A stretch of 59,473 nucleotides of DNA. Origin: Zopfochytrium polystomum. Its lineage: Eukaryota > Chytridiomycota > Chytridiomycetes > Chytridiales > Chytridiaceae. Positions 1 through 11,953 of the stretch are shown here, in pieces. Location: contig JAIVFJ010000354.1 in the NCBI GenBank assembly GCA_025765615.1, forward strand, positions 1 to 59,473. The letters are read 5' to 3'. The notes beneath the pieces were generated by a model, which ran no database searches, had not been told where the DNA came from, and was given only the letters and a program-made list of their open reading frames with translations. The position numbers and the translations under genes were made by a program. Numbering within the stretch: the stretch's first letter is position 1; each line of letters opens with the position of its first letter.

Positions 1-1290
1 AGTTACAACCTCCAATTCGGTCAAGTAAAAGGGAGGGAGAGAGAGGAGAGAGAGAGAGCCTGAGCGAGTAGCGACCCTCAGTAGTTTAGTTTTGTCGTTG
101 CCACGCAGTCAAGTGATAACGGCATTTGGCTGGTATTGCCGATTGTGATGATTTTGGGCGGCTTCCGACGCGGCAGCGACAGCGCCTAAATCAGCGGTTA
201 TTGAAGATTGATTGTGTAGATGCCGCAGGCCAAGGCGATGGTGACCGCGATCATTGGAGTCGCCGATTTGAGAGTTGGTGATCGCGAAGTCGAAATTGTC
301 GCGTTTCGATTCTGTTGCGCCATGCCCGGATCGATGTTGATCGTGTTGCTGAGGAGATAAAGTTGTATTCTGAAGCTGCCGCGTGAGCCGCGATGGTCAC
401 CAATCGTTTGGCGGTGGCCCTGCCGCAGCAACAACATGACGGTCGCGGATGGGATGGGAAGACGGCCACTGCTGTGTGCCGCGAGCGGGGTTTAGGCTCG
501 TTGCTGTGCATGTGCGCAAGTGGGCAGCGGGCTATAGTTGCTGTGATGACACTGTTGCTGCTGATGCGCGGCGACGGCGCCGGCCCCCATCACTCCCTGC
601 TGCACGACGCGGCGGTGCATTGCACGATGCCCTTCATGTGGCGCCCGACAATGACTCTCGCCGCCGCGGCCGCCGCCGCAGCCACCGTCACGAAGCAGCC
701 TCCTGGTGCGTCGCGATCTCGATGCAGAGGGAAGGTTTGCGCATTCGCGGCCTCCTGATCACGTAAGAGCGGGCGCCGGCGAGGCACGGGCAAGCACTCA
801 CCCGTCCCTGTACACGATCGAAGGTGTTCTTTATTCTTTTTCTTTTTTCTTTTTGTTTTTTATTGTTTGTTGTTGTTTTTTCACGTGCTTGTGAACCAAA
901 GTGCAGCCCATGTGCGAGTGCCTGACGTCAGCAAGCCCCCCGAAGTTGGCGATTTGTCGCTGATTGGTCAATTGTTTTTTTCAATAAAACAGAAAATTTT
1001 GTTCCATTCATCCAAGACCCGACGATTTGGCTGTGCTGTTGCCTAATCTGCCCACATGTGCATCTGCACATCCTCCCCAGTCACGAAAAGTCATCATAGC
1101 ATGTTACTTTCATCTGGAGTGTCAGTTGCTTCTTGGACTGGAACAAGTACAAGCTGCATTGCATTTGCCTTTGTCTTGCACAAGGTTTGAGGGATTGAGG
1201 TTGGCTTCACAGAGGGATCAATTCGCATGGATCTCTGCTTTTGCTTGAGCTTCTGACAGCTATCCTCATGACAAGCTTCTTCTCTGTGGT
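1..1290. other. Gene-free stretch, GA-rich start
   Basis: No convincing coding region was seen. The first 60 bases are a GA-rich simple repeat and 830-890 is T-rich. Short open frames on both strands between about 200 and 900 overlap each other, are rich in Arg, Ala and His, and show no family motif, so they are read as chance frames in GC-rich DNA. Confidence 0.5.
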
Positions 1291-1299
1291 TCTATCAAA

Positions 1300-2660
1300 G
1301 GTAAGCCATTTCCTGATTTTGTGAGTGAGAAGGCACGCTTGGAATCTGAGGTATTTATTGAAATTTTTCAACAACAAGAGAAGATCAGACTGAGCTCATC
1401 ATTTCAGTGGCAGTTGATTGATCATTTCTGTACCATTATGATGAGCTTAATTATAACACTTTCCTGTCATTTTTGCTTACCTTCCAAGGCCACCACTGCT
1501 TGAACTCAAGGCATGAGTATTGAGAACTGGACAGGGAGGTCTTCCTTCAGAGAGAGCCTGCTGAAGATGCAATTTAATTATGGCTTGGAGTCTCTGATTC
1601 AATTTTTTGCTGCAGCAACAATTGTGGGGGTTCTCTCAGGGTCGTTAGTTTACCTGCTGGCTCAGCAAGCTCACTGATTCGTTTCTGTTCTGCCTGCAGT
1701 GATTGAACCATTAAATCACCCTTAGAATTTGAAGGACTGCATCCAGGCAATTCTGCATCTGATTTTCGGCATCCTGAAAAGCGTGAACCTCAAAGAGAAT
1801 CAATAGTGTGCCTGCTGTGCCTGGACTTGGCAAAAACATAAATCCACTTTGCAAACTCCACTGGAGAGTACATCCTTGCTGCAGCTTGGCCTTCCCCATT
1901 TTTGAGAGTGTGCATTTGCATTTGTGTGCAAACAAAGTTGTACTGAAATCTCTCAACATCCAAATGATCTGTAGCCAAAGCTTGACATGAAAGAAGAACC
2001 AGATCTCAGGCTCCAAATTCCATTATGTTTGGAAGAACAGCAGAGCTATACTTGCTGAAAACTTCTGTGACAGATGGGTCATGCAAACCCCCCCATTTCA
2101 CAGCCTTTTGCCTCCAGGATTTCAAGCTTTTTTTCAGCCTCCCAACAATCCTGCTCACGTTCCTCCCTGCTTGGTGCAAATGCAACATATCTAACTTAAG
2201 GTTTGATTCCAAACACAGAGGCTGCCACATCAGCTGAAGTGTGAACAAATGCTGCAAGTTCAATAGCAAGTCTTGTGGCTTCTCCACCAGTAAGCATGGC
2301 AGTCAGAAAGCTAGATTTTTACTGGCCCAGAAGAAACTCACAAATACCAGCTTGGGTTGCAGCATTAAAGGGTCCAACACAAACAGGTCCTGTTGTAATA
2401 AACACAGATATAAGATCCTCCGAATCCAACAGCCTGTCACATTTTCGAAAAGTTGGATCCTTCTTTGGAAGCATTCTGCACAACACATCCAGCTTGACGT
2501 ACTGTTTGCCTCCAAGTGAGGGCTTTGGTTAATTCCATGCTTCATACTCAAGTTTGTCCAGCTCAAGCATGGGCAAGAGGGGCGGACCCAGTGGGGAACC
2601 ACCTCAGCTGCGCACTTGATCACATTCTTTCACAAAATACTGAATTGCGTTGGGCATCTT
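1300..2660 (-). pseudogene. Decayed protein-coding remnant, family not recognised
   Basis: On the minus strand one frame reads like protein from about 2640 down to 2080 but is broken by several stops. It contains phrases such as LDSEDLISVFITTGPVCVGP, then after a stop AMLTGGEATRLAIELAAF, and later a charged stretch APSREERE...WEAEKKLEILEAKG. Between about 1980 and 1520 a second frame gives MYSPVEFAKWIYVFAKS and then a glutamine-rich, coiled-coil-like piece (QAEQKRISELAEPAGKLTTL). The pieces are in different frames with in-frame stops, so this looks like a dead gene or transposon-derived frame. I do not recognise the family. An alternative is an unspliced gene with introns, but the number of stops makes that less likely. 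Confidence 0.35.
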
Positions 2661-5336
2661 GAGTCTTGTAAGTTAAACAAATTGAGAAAGATAGTTAAAA
2701 CACTTATCTCTAAAATATTGTGCGTTTCACTGAAAAAGAGAGCATTGACAGACCTTCTATCCACAGGCTTTTCAGCGACGCCATGATTACTTTGGCAAAA
2801 GAACTTGTCATGGGAAATGGGCAGGCCCCAACAGACAGGGTGGTCTGTCTGCCTGCTCTGTCAGGGAAAACATGGTTCAATGTTGGGGAAATGTGAGACA
2901 ACACTGAGTTCTCAGTGATAAAGTCTAAGGATTATTTGCAAAAACAAGCGTACCTGTCATAAAACCGCAAGGATTGGGACCCCTATTATTATTCCTAGTT
3001 CTTTAGTTTCCAAGGCGTTATCAAAGTGTATTTGCAGTTAACCGGTCTTTATTATTGGGCCTGCTTTTACTACTTTTGTCTTAACAGTTTCTGTTGCGCC
3101 AGGGTTTTCTCAACATATTTTCTTTTTGGTGACTAACAGAGACTGCCTAACTGCCTTGGGATGGGGTGCCTGACAGGCTGTGCCCCAAGCCTGGCTAATT
3201 TATTATTTATTTTCGGCACTTGTACATACAACATACACGCATAGGGTTGGGGGGAGTTAGAGCATTTGTGGTGGATGCTCCAAGTCAGAGGGGTTGACTT
3301 GTCAATTTTCTCTCTCTCTGTTTTTGGGCCATTTCTCTTTTTCCTTTTTCTTCAATCTGATTTCTGTCCTTCGGCACCAATACAGATGTAAACAGTCTAT
3401 TCTGAGTGAGTGAGTGGAAGGAGTGAATGAAGTGGAGATGTGTGTTTGTGGGTGGTCCTTCTCCCCAACTTGGAGAGAAAGAGAAAAAAACTCTGTTATG
3501 AATTATTGATACATGATGATGATATACATGCTGTAATAGTTGCTAGGCAAGCATGACCGTCACAGGGTAATAGCCTCTCCTATATTATCTGCTTGAGCAG
3601 AGGAGGAGGAAAACTGTTGACACTGGGTTTCCGTTCCACTTAATACTCGGAGTATTTGTCATCAGCGCAAACCAGCACCCAGGTCTGCATTGGTGGTGGC
3701 TCACTCTCCCATGGGCATTGTGAGAACAATAACTGACAGTCACAATAGGTTCAGGTCCATCTTGTGCCTCTTGCTGCTAACCAGTCTCTTCCACCTAACA
3801 ACAGAGTCCCTTCTAATCCATCTGGCTCATGGAGGTGAGGGTAGTGAGAGGTGGTACACACCCAGGTGAGTATATGTTCCCTTTGGGGCTCCTCTTAAGG
3901 GGCTGCGGGTGGGGAATGCAGCTGGCCCCACCACCGACTGTGTGACACTGCTGGCTCTGTGTTGGAGTGAGGATCACAGGCGCTTGCCCGCCGCAGAGGC
4001 GACAGCAGTGGCGTTGTTGACCCTGCAAGGGTGTTGGTGGCTGCGCCCTGCGCAGTCCCTGCCACCTGAGAGTTTGATCTACGAGTGCCTGCCTCGGTCC
4101 TATTGCTGTGAGAGTGAGATGTGTGAGTACAAGTGTGATGTGATAAAGCCTGTTGGTCGAGTGATTGTGCCGACGCAGCCTGGCGGGGTGCGTGTACGAT
4201 CGCAGGTGTTTCTGTGTGCGAATTCCCTGCTGGCTACCTTCCGACCCCTACATAGTCAACTCCCCTCTCTCTTTCCCCCCCCCTGTTGCTGGCAACGACG
4301 AGGGCTCCTGCAGCACCAACTGCGACAAGGGGCGCTAGGTCGCCCTGTCTGTCCCGTTGCTTTTAACCGCTCCTGTTGTATTTGAGATTAGGTTCCTGAG
4401 ATAAAAACCCCCGTTTCCCTCTTCTCTCTCTTTATTCTGCGGTTGTGTTGCACCTTCAGGAGCGCCCTTCCGTTTCCGCTCGCACCAGCCTGCAGCCAAG
4501 TGAGTAATCAGTGCTCCCACACTGATCCTTCAGAGGATTGTCCCTCTGAATGTTCATTCTTTGTGTTTGAGACCCTGTTAGACAGATCAGTAGGGATACT
4601 TCGTGGACTAGGCAAGTAGTAGGGTTGAAACACCCCCTAGACAACAGCCCAATAAAGTTAGTTTTAGCCTATTATTTGCTTTCCCTCACTCTAGGGCCCA
4701 GATCCCAGGGTCAAAGGAGTGAGTATAGTCTCACAGAAATCTGTCAGGGAGAATTTGAGCAAATTTGGGACGGCGTGTGCGATACTGTAACTGGACTTCC
4801 ACTGCTGCACTCAGGAATGTTGCAGATTTAAAATCTCGGTGGATACTTAGATGAAACAAAATACAGTGAAAGGTATTCAAATGTAGCCCCCAATCGCAAA
4901 TTGAGCATCACAATTGGTTTGTGCAAAGGGGCAGGCACCGAGATTAGATTGCCAATTGAAGTGCGACAGTGAATGCACCAATATGCTACGGTTGAGGCAG
5001 GCAGTGGGGCGGTCAGTGCTGGGTGGCAGGTAGGCGTGGGCCGGTGGCGCAGGCGGACAGCTGGAAGGGCCGAGCCAAGTGTGGTACGACTTTCTTGCTC
5101 GTTTTTTCAATGTTTCTAATTTTTTTTTTCACTCCCATTAATTATTAATTGGGTTGTCTTTTCCCCAAGGTAGTTGCGGTCAAAAAAAAACGAACGATTC
5201 TTCGTGGGCAAAGTGAGGTCTGTCAGCAAGCCACCAAAACCAATCACACTCTTTTTTGGAAGGGGGAATGGTTTTAATGAAACCATTAAACGATCTTGAA
5301 AACTATCACCCGCCACGATCCCCCTTTCTCCCTACA
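2661..5336. other. Intergenic or degenerate sequence, nothing supported
   Basis: A 64-codon minus-strand frame (2710-2904) may belong to the decayed element just below it. The plus-strand frame at 3909-4385 (158 codons, Cys/Leu/Pro-rich) shows no domain, and a polyC run at 4267-4276 falls inside it. I see no gene, RNA gene or clear mobile element here. Confidence 0.4.
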
Positions 5337-5343
5337 GGTTCGA

Positions 5344-5686
5344 CGGTTGATGTGAGCGCAGTGCTATGTTTGATATTGCGTCTAATTAGCCCCAGAAAAC
5401 GCATTTGAAATCCAACTTTCCAAAAGACAGTGTAGACGGTCACGATGCCAAAGTCGGCGGTGGCGGCGCAAAAGACAGCGGCGGGGCGGGAACGGTGGTG
5501 GTGCCCGTCACACGTCCCACGCATTGTACTGCAACACCAACAATCCAAGCTACCACGGTTCTCACCCAAAGGGCACCGGCCAGCCCAACGCATCGCGGTC
5601 CGACGCGTTCAACCCGCAATCCCCGAGCTTCAATCCCAACACGCAACGTGCGCATCAGCAGCAGCATCAATCACAGAAGAAGTAGT
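5344..5686 (+). other. Possible exon or remnant frame, Arg-rich then Asn/Gln-rich
   Basis: One plus-strand frame is open from the stop just before about 5383 to the stop ending near 5686. It runs from an Arg-rich stretch (RRKRQRRGGNGGGARHTSH) into an Asn/Ser/Pro/Gln-rich tail ending QQQHQSQKK. It has no usable ATG, so it could be a last exon or a fragment of a lost gene. No family was recognised. Confidence 0.2.
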
Positions 5687-6021
5687 GCCTTCGTGTCGCG
5701 ATTTCCAAATATCCCGACTTGTGGCTCCGGGCACATGTGACCTTCAATGGTGACAAGCTACTCTTCCTGCGACTGGATTGTGGGATTGCAAAATAAAGGC
5801 CATCTCCACTTTACTTCCTAAACGAAACCAAAAGGGGTTCCTCTCACCCGATAGAGTGTATGGCTTGGCAAACATTGGACTACTCATATAAGGACGCCTC
5901 ACAGAATGGGGGCGGGGGCGCCCGCTGGATCTTATACCAACTCTCGCCGTGCTCTATCCTGTAAAGAGCAGGGTCTTTGAAAGCCCAGCTTGCGGCGAGT
6001 CATTGGGACCTGGATTCATCA

Positions 6022-6201
6022 TCAAACATGGCCACTGGATAGTCCTCCCTCTCAACTCACTTTTAGTTTGCCCTCAACCCCCTCCCAACCGTTTAACGCC
6101 ACGCCCGCTTACAATTACAGCTTCGACATTCCGCCGCCTCCACCGCCGCAAAAGCCTCGAGCCGCAGGTGGCTCCGCACGTCCTTGACGCCCGCGCCGTC
6201 C
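6022..6201 (-). pseudogene. Copied 3'-end fragment of the phosphatase gene
   Basis: This segment resembles 8706-8895, the end of the PTC5-like phosphatase gene, including its stop region. Shared blocks include ACAATTACAGCTTCGACA-like and AAAAGCCTCGAGCCGC stretches. Read on the minus strand it gives GVKDVRSHLRLEAFAA, matching the gene's GVKDVRSQRRLEAFAA, and then loses frame because about 16 bases present in the gene are missing. Similarity ends near 6201, so only the last ~45 codons and flank are present. It lies about 2.7 kb from the parent gene, with a 2EXR-like pseudogene in between. Confidence 0.75.
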
Positions 6202-6285
6202 ACATCCCGAAAACCTACCAAATCCCGAACCCAAATCGTTCTGGCTCGCACTCGTCTGCTCGTGTGACGCTTTTTCTCTCTTGTC

Positions 6286-6580
6286 TTGCTCTCCCTCCTA
6301 TCTCCTTATCCTTGCTTAATTTTGAGAAGGTTCAACTCTTTTCTTTCTTTCTTATGCTTGAAGGACTTGCGCTTTCTGTATAACTTTCTTCATATTGCTC
6401 TATTGTCCATCGGTTTATCCAGGTTTTGTTCACTTTCTTCTGTCAATATTGAATTAATAAAGAAATCACTCTCTCCCCGTCCCTCATTGTCGCTCACAGG
6501 AGCACGGCGGTTTACTCAGTTACATCCATTCCCGTTCATTTTGATTCTCTGTCGTCAATTGATTTTGGCGGAGAGTGCTT
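6286..6580. repeat. Diverged dispersed repeat, copy 1
   Basis: This stretch shares a string of ordered matches with 33378-33625: CCTTAT(C/T)CTTG, then ATAACTTTCTTC, GTTTATC, AATAAAGAAA, GCTCACAG and GCGGTTTACTCAG/GCGATTTATTCAG. Order and spacing are kept over about 270 bp in spite of divergence. Each copy sits just upstream of a coding start (2EXR-like pseudogene here, the Ca2+ channel at the other copy). It may be a 5' region carried with a duplicated gene, or an old mobile-element end. Confidence 0.55.
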
Positions 6581-6634
6581 CCAAGGCTCGCTTGCAGTCA
6601 TCGTCAGGCTTTTACTTCAACAACGGCAACCACG

Positions 6635-8628
6635 ATGCTGACCACAACGGCAACGGCAGGGCTGCCATTGGCGGATGCCACTGATAGACCTGAGCTGGAG
6701 CAAGAGCCGCTGATGCAGATGCCTCTTGTCGACTTGATACAACCCCAAAACGACAGCAGACCAAACGCAGTGGTGCAGGACCCCTCCTCCTCCCCATCAC
6801 GCTTCCACCAGCTCTCGCCAACCCCCCTCCAGCAAATCTGCCGCCGTGCCGGCCTGCAGCGCCCGTGCCTCAAAGTCCAACATCAGGAACGCTCCAGCTC
6901 TGCGTCCAACCGCCTCGTCACCACAGATCCCACCTCCTCCAGCTGTGTCCTCAAAGTTGGCATGCCGTCGTCGCCATCCGGCTCCTCCAGCCTCCTCTCC
7001 GCGAAGATCCTGTCGCCACCACACCGGAGCTTCGCTACGCCGCGACGATATCTGAACTGTGGGATATCCTGCGAAAATGTACCTCGCACCAAGACATCGA
7101 CCTGTTCCTTGAACTGAACCTTTGGTCACCTCGACGCCTTGACTACAGTGCCTTCCGTGAAGCCTTGCGTGCCGTCAATGTACCGCGGCTTTGGTGCGCT
7201 GGTGCGCCGTGGTACTTGGTTCTTACGACTATCCTGCTAGCGCTGACGTGACGGCAGTCGCTGAACTTTTGACCCACAGTGTCCCAACCTCTTCGCACGC
7301 AGCGGACGCTGGTAATGCCGAAGGCACAGCAGCAGGTCCCACGGAAAGCAAGCCATTTCCGTTCCTTCTTCTCGCCGACCGTGTGTGCCAAGAAATTTTG
7401 CGGCTTTCGGGCCTCAAGTGGCAGTGAAAACCAACTTCTTACCGGGAGCAGGTCTACATCCGCCACGGCAAGCTGCATTGCCTGCGAATGACGCGGAGCA
7501 CCATGTTGGACTGGGGAGGAGACACCAGCAATGATGACAAGGATGAGGAGTTTGACCCAGACAAGACTGTCACTGCCCCTGCCGTTGCTGGCAACCCGCG
7601 ACTGCTGTTTTTCGCGTGCCTACAGCGGCAACCGGTGCTGCGGCCGCTGCTTTCCCTGCGCCTCCATGGAGCTCTGCCCGTCACTAGGCTTCCCGGCTCC
7701 GCGCCACCGTTCGACCGTGCGGTTCACCTGCCACTTCTCTGACGCGTGGTTCGGCGACGCAGGGTACTCGCCGACGTGCACGCGCTTCCGCACTGGCATG
7801 CCTGGGGCCCTGCTGACCGTCTCGCGCACCATCCACGAAGCCGCTGCACGACGTTCTGTACGGCGAGAACCGGATTGTCCTCGAGTTTGGCCGCAAGCGA
7901 AACAGCCGGCGCGACGGCACGGCTGCCGACGAATCTGAGGCTGTCAGTTACAGGCAGGACTGATACGCCGACAACTGTGGGAGGCGTCCACTGCCCGGCA
8001 GGCATCGAGCAGCGGACGGCGACCTGGGATGACCTCCACCGATGCGCTGACTACAACTAATAAGTTTGTTGAGTTGGCGTTTGTGCGGAGGAAGACAGAC
8101 CTGCACAGCGACGTGGAGCTGTGGCACCAGACGGTGCAGTTTATGGCGGGAGGCGGTGCAGGGCTGGCGGAGGGGCTGGACGTGGTCGTGGATGGCACGG
8201 GCCGGCTCTACGCCCGCGTCGTGAGGGCTTTGAGAAAGTTTCTGGCAGGCGCTCCTGTCGATGTGGGCCATGAGGCGACGCGCGCACAGTTTGCGCTGTG
8301 GCTGAGAGTGGGGAAGCCGCGTTTCCGTCTATGCCACAGTGCGACTCCAGAGGCGGCAAAGTGTGAAAGCTTTCGCATCTTCTGGCCGATTGTGTTCGCG
8401 GAAGAAGTTGGTAACAGTATTTTGGACAACGTGCAACAGCATCAACCCCGACCCCGATGCCGAGGCAATGAGTTTGATTGTCCTCTTTGGCTGGGTTGGT
8501 TCCCGTTTGTGAGATTGGGCTTCAATCTGGAATACCCACAGCCGATCGAATTCGTGCAGGAAAAAAGAAAAAATATAAAGAACGAAACTTGCAAACTCGG
8601 TGGCTTTAAGAATAGGTACGTGTTATAA
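6635..8628 (+). pseudogene. Frameshifted 2EXR-like (fungal F-box-like) pseudogene
   Basis: The plus strand has protein-like pieces in alternating frames. A possible start at 6635 (MLTTTATAGLPLADATD) leads through Ser/Pro-rich sequence to SELWDILRKCTSHQDIDLF (~7050-7110). Then comes FPFLLLADRVCQEILRL (~7355-7405), which resembles the opening of 2EXR-type domains in fungi. At ~7800-7900 ALLTVSRTIHEA continues, one frame over, as LHDVLYGENRIVLEFGRKR, the typical 'VSRTIHEEA..VLYGEN' signature. The last piece is KFVELAFVRRKTDLHS...ALRKFLAGAP (8065-8280). At least three frame changes and a stop at 7425-7427 separate the pieces, so it cannot encode one protein. The assignment rests on the two motifs and family knowledge. 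Confidence 0.55.
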
Positions 8629-8793
8629 ATGCTCCCCAGGACTGAACTGATCCGAGAACATCATATACTGGCCTGTGTAGTGTCCATACCGTGGGTGCGG
8701 CTTCAAAACAAACATGTTCATTGGATTACTCTGAGTTTGCCCTCAACTCCAACCCCTCCCAACGATGTCCCGCCCCGTACCCCCGGCTTTCAA

Positions 8794-10979
8794 TTACAGC
8801 TTCGACACTCCACCGCCGCCGCCGCCCTTCGCCAGGGCCGCCGCAAAAGCCTCGAGCCGCCTCTGGCTCCGTACGTCCTTGACGCCGGAGCCGTCCGCGA
8901 CGCGCAGCACGCCCGACGGGATGCTGCGCGCGCCGCCATCAATGATGCGGTCAACATGAAGCCCATCGCCGCCGCCGTCGTCACCAAAGAACACCACGGT
9001 GACCGTCATGTCGTCGCGGAAGCGGCGCGAGTACGGCGACGGAATGGCGAGCAGCCGCGCAATGCGCTCCTCGGGCGGCATCGGGGCGTCCGCGACGCGC
9101 TTCCCGCTGAGCGCGTTGCGCACGAGACACGTCGCGGCGGACGCGTCGCGGTGCAGTGTCCAGCTCCACGGAAGGACGTCCGCGTCGCTGCTTCCCGGCG
9201 CCGACGACGCCGCCGCCACCGCGGCCCGCACGTCTGCCACCTTTGCCGCGCTGCCTGGCACCCGCACCCACGCATCCCGCGGAGGGTCGACGTGCCCGTT
9301 CGCGAGCATGAATCCGGCCACCACGTCGGCTACAGAGTTCGAGTCGAGCTCGTCGTAGAGCCCGTCCGTTGCCAACACCAAAAATCGATCGCGGGAGGGG
9401 TCAAGCCGATGTCGCGTCACCACCGGTTTCGCCGTCACGTACGGCGGAGTGAGATAGCCTTTGGGCAGATGCAGTGGGCGTCCAGTCGCTTGCGGCACGA
9501 GCGATGTTTGTGCAGACTCGGGCCATTTGTACTTGCTGTCGCCTTGCATTCATGGGGTTAATTGCTCGGGTAAAACAGTGCGTAATTTAGACCAAAACAC
9601 TTACCAAAAGCCCGAGTGGGCATCAGCCTCCCAAGCACGCGGCCACGCGCAATAACTGTTTCCTGCTCCCCCGGGTGCTCTTCAAGCAAGCGCCTGTACT
9701 CATCCGGATTCTTCCCCGTCTGGTCCGCCGACAGCTCGATGGCCTCAAACGCGCCATCGCTGCAGCGGCGTCCCAGCACGGCACGTGAGTCGCCCGAGCA
9801 TGCCACGTACACATTCCGTCCCTCCACGTACGCAACCAGCGCGCAAGAACCAGCCACGGCCGCGCGCAGCCGCTGCGCGAGCCCGGCCGGCTGCACGCCG
9901 CTCCCGCCGGCGCTTGCGGCCGGCGCCCACGTCGGCAGGTCCAGCGCAAGGCCCGTGATGTCGTTGTCGAGGTTGACGAAAGCGGCTTCGAGGGCAGAAC
10001 GAACCGCTTCGACGCGTGCCCGGGCCGCTGGGGTCTCCTCGTCGTCGTTGTTGGTGGATGCGGTCGAGGTGGGCGGAGGCGCGGGTAGAGCGTTCAGTTC
10101 TTTTGCGACGTACATGGGGAGGAGGGCGGAGACGACGTCTGCGCATTCGTACCCGCCGTGACCATCAAATATCCTGCGCGGTCGTGAGTGCGGAAAACTC
10201 TGGATGGAAGGGAAGAGCGGAGCTTACCCAAACAAGAACCCGTGCTTCGTCACCATTTCACAGTGGCGGTCCTCTATCGGATCGTTGCTTGCAACCTCGT
10301 TCGTGTCATATCGCAAGACAAGGCCCTCGCTGACGACGCGCTTGGCTTCCTGAATGAGCGCCTTCGAGCTGTTGCCAAATACCCAACCCAAAACCCCGGC
10401 CGATCCGCCGCCTCCCGTGGTGGTCACTGAAAGCGCCGATGACGGCGTGGGCGCCAGGAGAGTGACTGACTGGTTGGCGAACAGCCGCTGGTCGACCTGG
10501 AGGGCCGTGAGACCGGCGGAGTTGGTTGTGGCGGTGGAGGGGGGTTGAGCGGTCGGCTTGGATGTCTTGGTGGGCGCGGAGGATGGCGAGAACGATGAGA
10601 AGAGATAGAAGCCGGCGCCCGCGGCCGCCACTGCCGCCACAGCAAGACCAAGGCGGCTAGAGGGACCGGGAGATTGCTTGGGCGACGATGAGGAAGCGGA
10701 TGAGGAAGCGGATGAGGATGACGACGAGGAGAAGGCAGATGGGAAGAGTGGAGACACGGAGTGCTGCAAGTGCAAAGCAGACGACCGTGTCGGCCGCGAC
10801 GAGGGCATCGACGACTGCAGGCGCATCGCTACGACACGCGCGTTGGAGTCAGTTTTCAGCATTGACGCGCTTAATGAGCATGTCGCCTGGGCCGTCGCCG
10901 TCGCCCTTGTTGTTGTGGTCGTCGAGGTCGTCATCGGCGAACCCGCCGTCGCGAGAAAGCGAGACAGGCGGGCTGCCAT
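8794..10979 (-). CDS. Mitochondrial PP2C phosphatase, PDP/PTC5-like
   Basis: Predicted pyruvate dehydrogenase (or related) PP2C phosphatase, 689 aa. Exons on the minus strand are 10979-10228, 10173-9605 and 9542-8794; introns are 54 and 62 nt and the total is in frame. 10979 is the first in-frame ATG and gives MAARLSRFLATAGS, Arg-rich and without acids, like a mitochondrial presequence. A hydrophobic segment follows at ~110-130 (LGLAVAAVAAAGAGFYLF). PP2C motifs: NDPIEDRHC, FGIFDGHGGY (created exactly by the first splice), SADQTGKNPDE, GEQETVIARGRVLGRLMPTR, AFGDSKYKW (second splice), FLVLATDGLYDEL and RDDMTV. The metal-binding aspartates of DGHGG and ATDGL are present. Family knowledge places PTC5 in the mitochondrion, reactivating the pyruvate dehydrogenase complex. 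The tail has a Gly6 run from a CCG microsatellite. A truncated copy of this gene's 3' end lies at 6022-6201. Confidence 0.9.
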
Positions 10980-11953
10980 TCTCAGACAAATACCGTCTTT
11001 TTGTAAATCCCATTTGCCGTGTATGCGACGACCCACAAGAAGATGCAGTTGCACTGCCTACTGGGAACAAGAGAGAAGAACCGCGTCGCGCAAGCGGCCT
11101 CGCAATCCCTTTCTCACGATCTGACGCGCCCGATACTCCTCACCCTGCGACAGGGCCGTTCAGAAGGCAAAGACGGTAAGGATATCAAGCCAACCGGTTT
11201 AATGCAACGCGGTTTCTGCTTTCGCAAGGCGGTATTTATATCGCGTTCATTGAGTCACCGGGTCCCGCTTACTACACCATTCATGTGCTGTAGCCGGCAG
11301 CAGCTCCGTGGTCTCGGCCTCTGGAGAGATCCGGTCAGCAAGACAAAGAGAAGAGGTGGCGGCGCACGCGTTGAGACGAGGACGGAGAGAGCTACTTGTA
11401 TTAGGATGTTTGAAACGAGGTTTGGATCTGCGGGTTTCTTAAGTACGCGTGAAGCAACGTATCATTTTCCCGGATTTTTGTCAAACGCGACCTCCCAGCC
11501 TGAGTCCTCCAACCGCCGAGAGGATCTTTACGGGACACAGCCTCGACGGGGCCATGGCGCAGTTTGCGCTGCTGCTGGTGTGGGCGAAAGGGGTTTTTTA
11601 AGCGTTGGCTTTCGTCGACGTGCACGTGCGTGCACATCCGAGTCAACTGTTTGTTTGTGCCTTGAACGTTGGGCCAGCTCGCAAAAAATGTGGCGCATGA
11701 TGAGAAGAAGGAGCCGTGACTGTCCCACACCAAACGACGGAGGTTGGCCGGCCCCCGTCCTGACCCTCACGGCTCGTATATAGGGCAAGCCGCAACGGCT
11801 CCGAGAAAAAGCACCACCAAAACCTCGCACCAGTTTTCTTTCGTCGATCAATCGGAAGACCCCCTTGCTTCCTTCAGCCAAGCCAGCAGCGCAGAACACG
11901 TAACCTCCCACCTGCGAGAGCCGGTTGGAAACGAGAGACCGAAACAAGAAGAA
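10980..11953. other. Divergent promoter region, phosphatase / eEF2
   Basis: About 1 kb lies between the phosphatase start (-) and the eEF2 start (+). No coding signal was seen. A TATAAATA is read on the minus strand at 11233-11240, about 255 bases before the phosphatase ATG. A TATATA at 11777-11782 faces eEF2. Open frames here overlap and show no motif. Confidence 0.5.
11777..11782 (+). promoter_or_regulatory. Putative TATA box of eEF2
   Basis: TATATA in GC-rich surroundings, about 172 bases upstream of the proposed eEF2 ATG. It is followed by an A/C-rich leader typical of strongly expressed fungal genes. Position and composition are the only evidence. Confidence 0.4.

Noticed and set aside
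3909..4385. 158-codon plus-strand open frame
   Set aside because: No domain, very uneven composition (Cys, Leu, Pro), includes a polyC run, and has no splice or promoter support.
8629..9561. 310-codon plus-strand frame opposite the phosphatase
   Set aside because: Antisense shadow of a GC-rich exon; the minus frame carries all the PP2C motifs.
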